The position numbers and the translations under genes are program-made. Below, one piece after another: positions 53,046-61,397 of a DNA stretch of 64,000 bases (positions are counted from its first letter, which is position 1; each line of letters opens with the position of its first letter). This DNA comes from Streptomyces fradiae (GTDB taxonomy: Bacteria; Actinomycetota; Actinomycetes; Streptomycetales; Streptomycetaceae). Location: assembly GCF_041270065.1 (NCBI RefSeq), contig NZ_CP065958.1:868001-932000 (forward strand). The letters are read 5' to 3'. A model generated the notes under the pieces. The model saw only the letters and a list, made by a program, of their open reading frames with translations, was not told the DNA's origin and searched no databases.

Positions 53046-54059
53046 TCAGCCGGCGGCCGGCCCCAGGCGCCTGAGGACGTCGAGGACGGTCTCCTGGCTG
53101 TAGAACGCGTCGGGGGGCAGCGAGACGAACAGCTGGATGCTCGTCACCCCGGGCAGGTGGTAGCGCATGATCTGCTCCCGGCACTCCTCGGGCGAGCCGC
53201 TGATGAACAGCGCGTCGACCAGGTCGTCCGGGAGCGCCTTCTGGGCGCCCGCCGGGTCTCCCGACGCCCAGAACTCGTTGCACTCGCGGAGCAGTTCGCC
53301 GTGGCCGAGCCACTCGTGGAACTTGCGGTAGGGCTCGCGGTTGAGGATCCAGGCGAGGAAGGGGCGGGCGTTGGCGCGTGCGTACGCCTTGTCCTCGGTC
53401 GGACAGACGAAGAGCTTGACCACCAGCTCCTTGCCGAGCGGCTGGGGCCCCACGGCCTCCAGGATCGTGGGGACGTCCTCGGGGAGGAGCAGGTTGGTGA
53501 TGGCTCCGTCGCCCTCGCCGAAACCGAGCCTGAGCATGTTGGGGCGCAGCGCGCCCAGGATGACCTTGACCGGTTCGGTCGGCGGGTGCGGCAGCCGGTA
53601 ACCGGTGATGGAGAAGGTGTCGAAGTCGTCGCCGACGTACTCGCCGCGCAGGGCCCGGGTGACGAACCGCAGCACGTCGCGGGTGCGCTTGAACGGCTCC
53701 TCGAACGGGATGCCGTTGATGTCGCTGACGTGCGCGGGCACCGAGGAGCCGAGCCCGAGCAGCAGGCGGCCGGGGGCGAGTTGGGCCAGGGTGGCCGCGG
53801 TCTGGGCGATCAGGGCCGGGCCCCGGGTGAAGACGGGGATGATGCCGGTGCCGAGGCGCAGCGTCGGGGACCAGGCCGCGGTCGCCGCGAGCGGGGTGAA
53901 GGCGTCGGTGCCGCCGCCCTCCGCCGTCCACACGTCGGAGTATCCGATGTCGGGCAGCCGCTCGACGATGTGCTGGTGGTGGCCGATCGTGATGCCGGGG
54001 AGCGGCAGGGTGACGCCCCACTTGGGCTGCGCGTGCGGAGGGCGGTCGCTGGTGGGCAC
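53046..54059 (-). CDS. LLM-class (F420- or flavin-dependent) oxidoreductase
   Basis: A 337-residue bacterial-luciferase-fold enzyme: WGVTLPLPGITIGHHQHIVERL at the N-terminus, TDAFTPLAATAAWSPTLRLGTGI, APGRLLLGLGSSVPAHV and the F420-binding-like VILGALRPNMLRLGFGEGDGAI. The fold and length fit F420-dependent reductases or monooxygenases common in actinomycete biosynthesis. The GTG at 54059 follows AAAGGA. It is 48 bases upstream of the DAHP synthase on the same strand and probably starts that operon. Substrate unknown. Confidence 0.85.
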   Translation of the reverse strand: MPTSDRPPHAQPKWGVTLPLPGITIGHHQHIVERLPDIGYSDVWTAEGGGTDAFTPLAATAAWSPTLRLGTGIIPVFTRGPALIAQTAATLAQLAPGRLLLGLGSSVPAHVSDINGIPFEEPFKRTRDVLRFVTRALRGEYVGDDFDTFSITGYRLPHPPTEPVKVILGALRPNMLRLGFGEGDGAITNLLLPEDVPTILEAVGPQPLGKELVVKLFVCPTEDKAYARANARPFLAWILNREPYRKFHEWLGHGELLRECNEFWASGDPAGAQKALPDDLVDALFISGSPEECREQIMRYHLPGVTSIQLFVSLPPDAFYSQETVLDVLRRLGPAAG

Positions 54060-54156
54060 GTCTGACGGGTCCTTTCAGGAGGTCGTGCGTCTCCCGGGGA
54101 CTGGACTACGGGAGCGGCGGGTCGGCTCCCAGCGTCCGGGGCGGCCCGGCCGACAA

Positions 54157-54209
54157 CCAGCCAGGCGTTCATGCGGTGACTCGTACTAACAGGACCAACG
54201 CCTGGCTGG
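54157..54209. promoter_or_regulatory. Perfect 13-base inverted repeat in the LLM/MFS divergent promoter region
   Basis: CCAGCCAGGCGTT (54157-54169) and AACGCCTGGCTGG (54197-54209) are exact complements with a 27-base spacer that is AT-richer than its surroundings. A spacing near 40 bases centre to centre would suit two half-sites of a regulator, or a cruciform. It lies in the 238-base gap between divergent operons. Confidence 0.6.
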
Positions 54210-54297
54210 CTGGCCTCCGGTGGGCGGTCCAGGGTGAGTGGGCCGGCACCGACGTCCCCGGAATTCGTGAACCTCGCTCGAAAGGCAACCCGTCGTC

Positions 54298-55554
54298 ATG
54301 GACAGTCCGCCCACCTCGCCCGCAGCCCCGACCGCAGCCCCGGCGCGGTTCCGGTGGGGGCCCTACGCCTCCGTGTTCGTCCTGCTGTTCCTCTTCGGCA
54401 CCGAGACCTTCCTGGTGTCGCCGCTGCTCCCGACGATCGCCTCGGATCTGCGGATCGCGGAGTCGGCGGCGGCGTACAGCGTCACGGCGTACGTGCTCGT
54501 GTACGCGATCTGCGCGCCGTTCCTCGGTCTGGTGAGCGACCGGGTCGGGCGCCGTCGCACCCTCCTCGCCGGTTCGGTCCTCTTCCTGCTGTCGAACGTG
54601 GCCGCCGCGCTCTCCGATGGCCTCACCCTGCTCGTGGTGTCGCGTGCGCTGGCCGGCCTCGCGGCCGCGGCGGCCGGTCCGGCGATCTGGGCGCACATCG
54701 CGGAGACCACCGCGGACACGGTGCGCGGCCGGGCCCTGGGTCTCGGCATGGCGTTCTTCTCCTGCGGCCAGGTGCTCGGCGTGCCGCTCGGCAGCTTCCT
54801 GGCGGGCGCGGCCGGCTGGCCGGCGGCGTTCTGGGCGATGGCCGTCGGCACGCTGATCGTGGTCCCGCTGCTGCTGGCGCAGATCCCGGCCGCCGCGGCG
54901 GCGGCTCCGCCCGCGGACGGCATCGGGGCCGGTGCGGTGTTCGCGGCCTGGGGCCACGGCGCGCTGCGCCGCTCGCTGCTGGTCAACACCGCCTTCAACG
55001 CGGCGAACCTGGGGGCCTACACCTTCATGGGCGTGGTGCTCGCGGAGCGTTTCGACCTGTCGGTGACGGTGCTCGGTCTGATCGGGGTCCTCGTCGGTGC
55101 CGGCAGCATCGTCGGCTCGACCCTGGGCGGCCGGCTCGGCGACAAGGCCCGGGCCCAGGGCCGTACGGACCAGCCGATGCTGGCCGTGTGGGGTCTGCTG
55201 CTCGCCGTGGGCATCGCGCTGACGGTGTGGGGTCCCGGCCTGGTCGTGGCTCTGGCCGGCGTGGTCGTCTGGTTCGTCGCCAGCGGCGGCTTCGTCACCG
55301 ACCAGCAGACGCTCGCCGGCACGGCCGCGCCCGAACTGCGGGCGACGTCCAGCGCGTGGCTGACGTCCACCATGTACGCCGGGACGGGCATCGGCGCCTG
55401 GGCGGTGGGTCTCTTCGGCGACCTGTCGCTGGGCACGGCGCTGATCGGTGTGGCGTTCGCGGTGGTCGCGGCGCTCGGTGGCCTGCTGGTGAGCGCGCAG
55501 CTGCGCCGTGGCACGCCGAGTGCCGGTGCGGTGGGCGCGCCGGAGAGCGCCTGA
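54298..55554 (+). CDS. MFS drug/metabolite efflux transporter
   Basis: A 418-residue 12-helix facilitator of the DHA1-like group. The loop 2-3 motif is GLVSDRVGRRR and helix 5 contains GQVLGVPLGSFLAG, the antiporter-type motif C region. The ATG at 54298 follows AAAGG. It is divergent from the chorismate-supply operon and converges on an XRE regulator. Export of the cluster's product, giving self-resistance, is the likely role. Confidence 0.88.
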   Translation: MDSPPTSPAAPTAAPARFRWGPYASVFVLLFLFGTETFLVSPLLPTIASDLRIAESAAAYSVTAYVLVYAICAPFLGLVSDRVGRRRTLLAGSVLFLLSNVAAALSDGLTLLVVSRALAGLAAAAAGPAIWAHIAETTADTVRGRALGLGMAFFSCGQVLGVPLGSFLAGAAGWPAAFWAMAVGTLIVVPLLLAQIPAAAAAAPPADGIGAGAVFAAWGHGALRRSLLVNTAFNAANLGAYTFMGVVLAERFDLSVTVLGLIGVLVGAGSIVGSTLGGRLGDKARAQGRTDQPMLAVWGLLLAVGIALTVWGPGLVVALAGVVVWFVASGGFVTDQQTLAGTAAPELRATSSAWLTSTMYAGTGIGAWAVGLFGDLSLGTALIGVAFAVVAALGGLLVSAQLRRGTPSAGAVGAPESA

Positions 55555-55609
55555 GCCGGAGCGGGTCCGCGCGGTGGGTGACCGCCGGCGCCCCGCACCC
55601 CCTGTGACC

Positions 55610-55653
55610 GGCTGAAGGCGCGGCTGCCCTCCCCCGCCGTCGCGCCTTCAGCC
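55610..55653. terminator. Terminator between the MFS and XRE genes
   Basis: GGCTGAAGGCGCG (55610-55622) pairs perfectly with CGCGCCTTCAGCC (55641-55653) around an 18-base loop. The right arm includes the stop of the XRE gene, so it serves both converging genes. Confidence 0.7.
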
Positions 55654-56511
55654 CGCTTTCCGTGCGGAGCCGACAGGACGCAGCGGACGGTCGACGAGAT
55701 CGGCGACCGCCGCGCCGTCCTGCCGGCTCTTCGGCGTGCAGAGCAGGATCAGGGAGGCGGGGGCGTCCAGCGGGCGCAGCGAGGAGAGCGACATCCGGAT
55801 CGGGTCGCCGCCGGCGGGTGTGGCGGTGACGACCCGGGTGGTGAGCCCGCCCACCGAGTGGCAGCCCCACCAGTGGCTCAGCTCGGGCACGTCGGCGGCG
55901 AGCTGGCGGTACAGCTCGTCGACCCGCTCGTCGGCGGGACCGGCTCCGGCCTGGGCCCGGAAGTGCTGGAAGACGCTCATGGCGAGGGGCTCCCAGTCGC
56001 TGTCCCGCAGCACGGCGCGCAGCCGTTCGTCGGCCGCGACGAGCCACATCAGGTTGCGCCGGCCGGCCGGTACGGCCGTGGGTTCGCCCCAGACCGCCGC
56101 CCAGGCCTCGTTCCAGGCGACGACGTCGAAGTTGCGGTCGACCAGGACGGCCGGGCTGGTGGGCCAGGAGTCGAGTACGGCCTTGAGGGAGTCGCCCCAG
56201 TGCTCCTGGGCGCGGGCGGTCTCGGGCTCGTAGTAGCCGCCGAGGCGCAGGACGTGGCGCAGTTCCGCCTCGTCGAGCCGCAGCACCCGTGCGACGGACT
56301 CCAGGACCTGCCGTGAGGCGGTGACCCGGCCCTGTTCGAGCCAGGTGTACCAGGCGATGCTCACGCCGGAGAGGGAGGCGACCTCCTCGCGGCGCAGCCC
56401 GGGGGTGCGGCGGCGGGACGTCGCGGGCAGGCCCACGTCCTCGGGCTTCAGCAGGGCGCGGTGGGCCCGTAAGAACGCACCGAGCTCTCGGCCGGCTGCG
56501 GGAGTTGACAT
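55648..56511 (-). CDS. XRE-type helix-turn-helix regulator with MmyB-like ligand domain
   Basis: A 287-residue regulator. The DNA-binding domain contains RTPGLRREEVASLSGVSIAWYTWLEQGR (about residues 34-61). The C-terminal two thirds is the MmyB-like PAS-type domain with NFDVVAWNEAWAAVWG, NLMWLVAADERLR and ADVPELSHWWGCHSVGG. Relatives control antibiotic or fatty-acid linked genes in Streptomyces. The ATG follows AAGGAG by eight bases. It lies 116 bases downstream of the biosynthetic operon on the same strand and may be partly co-transcribed. Confidence 0.9.
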   Translation of the reverse strand: MSTPAAGRELGAFLRAHRALLKPEDVGLPATSRRRTPGLRREEVASLSGVSIAWYTWLEQGRVTASRQVLESVARVLRLDEAELRHVLRLGGYYEPETARAQEHWGDSLKAVLDSWPTSPAVLVDRNFDVVAWNEAWAAVWGEPTAVPAGRRNLMWLVAADERLRAVLRDSDWEPLAMSVFQHFRAQAGAGPADERVDELYRQLAADVPELSHWWGCHSVGGLTTRVVTATPAGGDPIRMSLSSLRPLDAPASLILLCTPKSRQDGAAVADLVDRPLRPVGSARKAG

Positions 56512-56627
56512 GGAGTGACTCCTTCACACGTGCCCGGGCTGGACCCGGACATGATAGTTCGCACGGGCGCGGCCCGCCGGGTCGCCCGTGGTGGGGCGCC
56601 CCGGCGGGCCGTGCGGTGGGCGCCGGT

Positions 56628-57473
56628 TCAGTCGCGTGTGGTCAGCTTCCAGAGCCGTACCGGCATGTGGCTGACGTGGCCGCGCTCCTGCTGGCGGCGC
56701 CACGCGGCCTCGCCCACGGCCCGGAAGAAGGCCTGCCGCAGCGGGGGTTCGACAAGGCGGCTGTAGTAGTCGCCGAAGGTGGCGGCGTGGAAGTGCTCGT
56801 ACTCGGCCGCGCTGCCGACCCGGACGACGGCGTCCCGCTCCGCCGTCGACACGATCCGCAGGCCGCGTTCGAGGAGGTCGCGCAGGCCCTCGGTGTCGCG
56901 GGTGCGGGTGGCGATGGGCAGGACGTCACCGGCGGCGAGGAAGCCGGGCACGAGCGCCCGGTCCCGGCCCAGGGCGGCCAGGGCGTCGCGGACGATGTCG
57001 TCCTCGCCGCCGAGGCCGTACTCGTCGCGCTCCGGGTGGTAGGTGGTGAGCAGGAAGGTGCCGCCGGGGGCCATGGTCCGGGCGACCCAGTCGAAGAGCC
57101 GGAACTCGACCGGGTAGAGCCAGTGGAGCACCGACGTCATGGTGATCAGGTCGGGGCTGAGTTCCAGCGGCTCGGGGGCCATGAGGTCGGCGTGGCGCAG
57201 GAGGACCCGGTCGCCGTAGGGCTGGAGCCGGCTGGCGGCCTCGGACAGCCGGAACGCGGACTGCTCCAGGCCGATGGCGGTCTCCAGGGACGGGAAGCGT
57301 TCCAGGCAGGCCTGCAGCAGCTGGCCGATGCCGCTGCCGAGATCGGCGTGGACGCGGGGGGCGGCGGGTGCCTGCGCGAGCACCCAGTCCTGGTCGTTGG
57401 CCTGGCGGAGCCGGCTCGCGTCGGAGTAGCCGGCGAGGGTGCTGGCCTGGATTTCGACGGCGGAGTGGGTCAC
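56628..57473 (-). CDS. Class I SAM-dependent methyltransferase
   Basis: A 281-residue Rossmann methyltransferase. Motif I is VHADLGSGIGQLLQAC, the acidic end of strand 2 is IGLEQS, and the post-motif regions are HADLMAPEPLELSPDLITM and the YPVEFRLFDWVARTMAPGGTFLLTTYHPE loop. The GTG at 57473 overlaps the hydroxylase stop (GTGA). It is the last gene of the five-gene coupled operon. It would methylate an oxygen, nitrogen or carbon of the hydroxylated aromatic product; which is not visible. Confidence 0.87.
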   Translation of the reverse strand: MTHSAVEIQASTLAGYSDASRLRQANDQDWVLAQAPAAPRVHADLGSGIGQLLQACLERFPSLETAIGLEQSAFRLSEAASRLQPYGDRVLLRHADLMAPEPLELSPDLITMTSVLHWLYPVEFRLFDWVARTMAPGGTFLLTTYHPERDEYGLGGEDDIVRDALAALGRDRALVPGFLAAGDVLPIATRTRDTEGLRDLLERGLRIVSTAERDAVVRVGSAAEYEHFHAATFGDYYSRLVEPPLRQAFFRAVGEAAWRRQQERGHVSHMPVRLWKLTTRD

Positions 57474-58978
57474 GGGTGTGCGCCTTCCTGGAGCTGGGTG
57501 TCGGCGGGGGCGCCGGGGCCGGCGATCAGCCGTTCGAGGCGGCCGCGGGTCTCGCTCTGGTCGTGCCGCAGGTAGAGGTTGATGCGGTTGCGGGCGAGGT
57601 CGCCGCGGTGCACGTACTCGTAGAGGTCCTGGCGCTGTCCGAAGCTGTCGCCGGTCAGGTCCCAGGCGAGCCGGAACAGCCGGGACTTCTGGTCCGCGGG
57701 GATGTTCTTGCCGCGCATGTAGCGGTCGAGGTGCGGGCGCAGCCGGGGGTGCGCCAGGTCGTTGGGGGTGGGCTGCATGAGGACGCCGGCCGAGCCGATG
57801 TTGCGTACGGCCGCCACGGCGCTCGCGGCGACCTCGGCGGACCACACGCGGGCGGCGGCGGTGTCGCCCGGGGCGAGCAGTCCGCTGTCGGTGGTGGTGG
57901 CCCGTGCCTCGGCGGCGTCGATGAAGTACTCGGTCAGCTCGACGTAGCTCGCGAGCTTGCCGAGTTCCTCCTGTACGTTGCGGAAGCCGTCGACACCGAT
58001 GCTCTCGGCGACCATGGTGGCCGTGGCGAGCAGGGTGCGCAGCCGTTCGCGGTAGCGGATGTGGCCGATGTACGCGCTCCACGCGTTGATCCGGCCGAGT
58101 CCGGTACGGGCCAGGGCTCCGTCGCGCAGCAGGAACACCCGGTCCCAGGGGACCAGCACGTCGTCGAAGAACAGCATGGCGTCCTGCTCGTCGAAGCGCC
58201 GGGCGAGCGGGTGCTCGTGGCCGAACGGCTCGGCCCCGAAGGGCTCGCGGCACAGCGTGACGAGGCCGGGGGTGTTGAGCGGCAGCGCGCACCAGACGAC
58301 GAACTGTTCGGCGCTGCGCTGGGTGAAGGAGGCGGAGAGGTAGACGAGCACCTCGTGCGCGGTCGGCGCGAGGGTGGTGAGCTGCTTGGCGCCGCGCACC
58401 ACGATGCCCTTGTCGTTCTCCTCGATCACCCGCAGGGCGAGGTCGGGGTCGTCCACGGGATCCGCCGACCGGTCGATCTGCGGGTCGCCCAGGGCGTGGG
58501 TGAGGACGAGGTCGTGGGTGGCGCAGTGGCGGTACCAGGCCTCGGCGTTGGCACCGAACCCGGTCCTGTTGGCTTCCAGCCGGTGCCGGAAGTCGTACAG
58601 GCCGAGCGCGATGGACGACATGAAGGCCGGGGAGCGGCCGTGCTGGCCGAGGCTCTCGCTCAGCCAGAGCTCGGCGCTGGCGCGTTGGGCGCGCAGGTCC
58701 TCCAGGGTGCGGGTGGGCTGGTAGGCGCGGCCGAGGGTGAGGCCGCTCTGCGGGTCCTTCCAGGTCATGACGGGGGCGTGCGCGGGGTCGTGCTGGAGGT
58801 CGAAGAGCCGGGCGAGTTCGTCGACCGAGGCCTTGAACGCGGGGTGGGAGGCGGGGTCGGTGACGCGCTTTCCGTCCAGGTAGAGCTCCCTGCCGTCGTC
58901 GAGGCTCGCCCGGTAGGCGTCGCCGGTCCGGATGCCCAGGGGGCCGGTCGGGCCGGTCGTCGTGGTGGGTTCGCTCAT
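57470..58978 (-). CDS. 4-hydroxyphenylacetate 3-hydroxylase (HpaB)-type FADH2-dependent monooxygenase
   Basis: A 502-residue acyl-CoA-dehydrogenase-fold flavoprotein that uses reduced FAD from a partner reductase to ortho-hydroxylate a phenol or a related group. HpaB-family features are IRTGDAYRASLDDGRELYLDGKRV at the start, MTWKDPQSGLTLGRAYQPTRT, HDLVLTHALGDPQIDRS, VRGAKQLTTLAPTAHEVLVY and DVLVPWDRVFLLRD. Its flavin reductase partner lies directly upstream and overlaps by four bases. In antibiotic clusters such enzymes act on free or carrier-bound tyrosine derivatives and aminohydroxybenzoates. Confidence 0.9.
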   Translation of the reverse strand: MSEPTTTTGPTGPLGIRTGDAYRASLDDGRELYLDGKRVTDPASHPAFKASVDELARLFDLQHDPAHAPVMTWKDPQSGLTLGRAYQPTRTLEDLRAQRASAELWLSESLGQHGRSPAFMSSIALGLYDFRHRLEANRTGFGANAEAWYRHCATHDLVLTHALGDPQIDRSADPVDDPDLALRVIEENDKGIVVRGAKQLTTLAPTAHEVLVYLSASFTQRSAEQFVVWCALPLNTPGLVTLCREPFGAEPFGHEHPLARRFDEQDAMLFFDDVLVPWDRVFLLRDGALARTGLGRINAWSAYIGHIRYRERLRTLLATATMVAESIGVDGFRNVQEELGKLASYVELTEYFIDAAEARATTTDSGLLAPGDTAAARVWSAEVAASAVAAVRNIGSAGVLMQPTPNDLAHPRLRPHLDRYMRGKNIPADQKSRLFRLAWDLTGDSFGQRQDLYEYVHRGDLARNRINLYLRHDQSETRGRLERLIAGPGAPADTQLQEGAHP

Positions 58979-59559
58979 GTACGGACTCCAGGTGCGGTGG
59001 GCGCCCGGTCCGGGCGCGCGGGCGAGGGCGGGGTGAGGGGGGTCGGGGCGTGGTAGCCGCCCTCGTGGTAGAGGAGCGGCAGGCCCGTCGGGCCGGCGGC
59101 GGCGGCGAGGGGAAGACCGATGAGGATGGTGTGGTCGCCTCCGGGGAGGACGCTGTGCAACCGGCAGTCGAACCAGGTGAGGCAGTCCTCGACGACCGGG
59201 GCCCCGGTGACCTCGGTGCGGGTGGGCACGTCGGCGAAGGAGCCGGTGGCGCGGCCCGCGCCGGGGGTGGCGAACCGCTGGGAGAGGCGTTCCTGCCCGA
59301 CCCGGAGCACGCTGAGCGCGAGCCGGCCGGAGTCGCGGGCCGCCCGCACCAGCGGGCTGTGCCGGGTGACCGCCACGCTGATCAGCGGCGGGTTCATGGA
59401 CAGGGTGACGAAGGACGACACGGTCTTGGCGAAGACCTCGTCGCCGGAGCGGGTGGTGAGGACGGCGACACCGGTCGCGCAGGTGCGCGCGGCCAGCCGT
59501 ACGGCATCCGGGTGGACGGCATCGGGGTGGGTGGCGTCGGGGCGGGCGGGTGCGCTCAT
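58975..59559 (-). CDS. Flavin reductase (HpaC/RutF-like) partner of the HpaB monooxygenase
   Basis: A 194-residue split-barrel flavin reductase: TCATGVAVLTTRSGDEVFAKTVSSFVTLSMNPPLISVAV is the family core (about residues 26-64), followed by DCLTWFDCRLHSVLPGGDHTILIG. It makes free FADH2 from NAD(P)H for the adjacent hydroxylase. The N-terminal 20 residues contain a short Asp-Ala-His/Val-Pro repeat, and the C-terminal 25 are Pro-rich. Its ATG overlaps the amidotransferase stop. Confidence 0.9.
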   Translation of the reverse strand: MSAPARPDATHPDAVHPDAVRLAARTCATGVAVLTTRSGDEVFAKTVSSFVTLSMNPPLISVAVTRHSPLVRAARDSGRLALSVLRVGQERLSQRFATPGAGRATGSFADVPTRTEVTGAPVVEDCLTWFDCRLHSVLPGGDHTILIGLPLAAAAGPTGLPLLYHEGGYHAPTPLTPPSPARPDRAPTAPGVRT

Positions 59560-61397
59560 CGGAGGGCCACCTTGTAGGCGCGGAGCCATTCGTCGACCTG
59601 GAGCAGGTGGTCCAGGCCGCCGACCGGGTTGGGGGCGGTGCGCGGGCTCGGCAGCGGCCGTCCGTCCCGCAGGGCCGCCCGGACGACGGAGCGGTCGACC
59701 AGGTCGAACACGGGGGCGGCGGGGTCGTCGAGCAGGTCCCGCATGCGCGCGGTGAGCACCTCGGTGTAGCGCACCGCCGGGGTGGACGGGTAGCCGCTCT
59801 TGGGCCGCTCCACCACCTGCGGGGGCAGCAGGTCCCGTACGGACTCGCGGAGCACTCCCTTGGGCGAGCCGCCGAGCGACTTCAGGTGCCAGGGGATGTT
59901 CCACGCGTACTCCACCAGGCGGTGGTCGCAGAAGGGCACGCGGACCTCCAGGCCGACGGCCATGCTGACCCGGTCGACGCGGTCGAGCAGCGCGGGCAGC
60001 CAGCGGGTCAGCGCGAGGTGGCCGACCTGCCGCAGTCGCCGTTCGGTGCCCTGCTCGCCCGGGAGTTCGGGAGTCCCGGCGAGCGAGTCGCGGTACTGCT
60101 GGGCGGTGTACTCCTCGGGCCGCACCGCGGCCCTGACGTCCGGGCGCAGCAGCGCGGCGGGGGTCTCGCGGCCGTGCAGCCAGGGGAAGGTGTCGGCGGC
60201 GAGGGCCTCGGGGCTGTGGAAGTACGGATAGCCGCCGAAGACCTCGTCGGCCGCCTCGCCGGACAGGGCCACCGTGGACTGCCGCCGGACCTCGCGGAAG
60301 AGCAGGTAGAGCGAGGCGTCCATCTCGCCCCAGCCCGGCCGGTCCCTGGCGCGGAGCACCGCGTCCCGCGCGTCGAGCAGATCGTCGTCGGGGAGGACGA
60401 CGCGGGAGTGCCGGGTGCCGAGGTGGTCGACGACCGCCTGGACGTACGGGGCGTCGTGCGTGGTGCGCCACCGGTCGGGGCGCAGCGCGCCGGCGCTGCC
60501 GGGGAAGTCGACGGAGAAGGTGTCGACCTTGTCGTGGCCGGCCCGCCCGCGGGCGAGGGCGGCGAGCGCGGTGATGGCGCTGGAGTCGATGCCGCCGGAG
60601 AGCAGGGTGCACAGGGGTACGTCGCTGATCAGCTGGCGTTCGACGGTGTCGGTGAGCAGCTCGCGGACGCGCGCGGTGGTGGTGGCGGTGTCGTCCTCGT
60701 GCGGGGCGGAGGTCAGCTGCCAGTAGCGCACCTCGCGGGTGGCGCCGCGGGTGACCCGGAGGAGGTGTCCGGGACGGACCTCCCGCAGGCCGCGGAACAG
60801 GCCGTGCCCGGCGGTGGGCGCCGCGGGCAGGGCGAAGAGCTCCGCGATGCCCTCGCTGTCGAGTTCGGCCCGGAAGCCCGGGTTGGCGAGGACGGCCTTG
60901 GGTTCGGAGCCGAAGAGCAGCCCCGTGGCGTAGGCGTGGTAGTAGAGCGGCTTGATGCCCAGGTGGTCGCGGACGAGGGTGAGCTCCTCGGTCCGGGTGT
61001 CCCAGACGGCGTACGCGTAGATGCCGTTGAGCCGCCGGGGTGCCTCGGCTCCCCACTGGGTGTGGGCGTGCAGGACGACCTCGGTGTCGGACTCGGTGCG
61101 GAAGCGGTGGCCGAGGGACTGGAGTTCGGCGCGCAGCTCCCGGTAGTTGTACAGCTCGCCGTTGTACGAGAGGACGGCGCGCGGCGCCCGCTGGTCCGCG
61201 GTCTCGGTCAGCGGCTGGACGCCGCCGGCGAGGTCGAGGACGGAGAGCCGGCGGTGCCCGAGTGCCGCGTGCGGGGAGAGCCAGGTGCCGCCGGCGTCCG
61301 GTCCCCGGCAGACCAGGGTGTCGGTCATGGCCCGCACGGTCGGCTCCTCGGCGCGCAGGTCGCGCTGCCAGTCGAGCCAGCCGGTGATGCCGCACAT
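59556..61397 (-). CDS. asnB: Asparagine synthetase B-type glutamine-dependent amidotransferase
   Basis: A 613-residue two-domain enzyme. The ATG at 61397 places Cys at residue 2 (MCGITGW), the N-terminal nucleophile of class II glutaminases; the upstream GTG would destroy this, so it is rejected. Glutaminase residues include RGPDAGGTW and LSYNGELYNYREL. The synthetase domain has the PP-loop LLSGGIDSS and LSGEAADEVFGGYPY. In antibiotic clusters AsnB homologues make amides on aryl acids or malonyl units rather than asparagine. Here it is overlapped by a flavin reductase and an unknown gene, which points to a tailoring role. Confidence 0.9.
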   Translation of the reverse strand: MCGITGWLDWQRDLRAEEPTVRAMTDTLVCRGPDAGGTWLSPHAALGHRRLSVLDLAGGVQPLTETADQRAPRAVLSYNGELYNYRELRAELQSLGHRFRTESDTEVVLHAHTQWGAEAPRRLNGIYAYAVWDTRTEELTLVRDHLGIKPLYYHAYATGLLFGSEPKAVLANPGFRAELDSEGIAELFALPAAPTAGHGLFRGLREVRPGHLLRVTRGATREVRYWQLTSAPHEDDTATTTARVRELLTDTVERQLISDVPLCTLLSGGIDSSAITALAALARGRAGHDKVDTFSVDFPGSAGALRPDRWRTTHDAPYVQAVVDHLGTRHSRVVLPDDDLLDARDAVLRARDRPGWGEMDASLYLLFREVRRQSTVALSGEAADEVFGGYPYFHSPEALAADTFPWLHGRETPAALLRPDVRAAVRPEEYTAQQYRDSLAGTPELPGEQGTERRLRQVGHLALTRWLPALLDRVDRVSMAVGLEVRVPFCDHRLVEYAWNIPWHLKSLGGSPKGVLRESVRDLLPPQVVERPKSGYPSTPAVRYTEVLTARMRDLLDDPAAPVFDLVDRSVVRAALRDGRPLPSPRTAPNPVGGLDHLLQVDEWLRAYKVALR

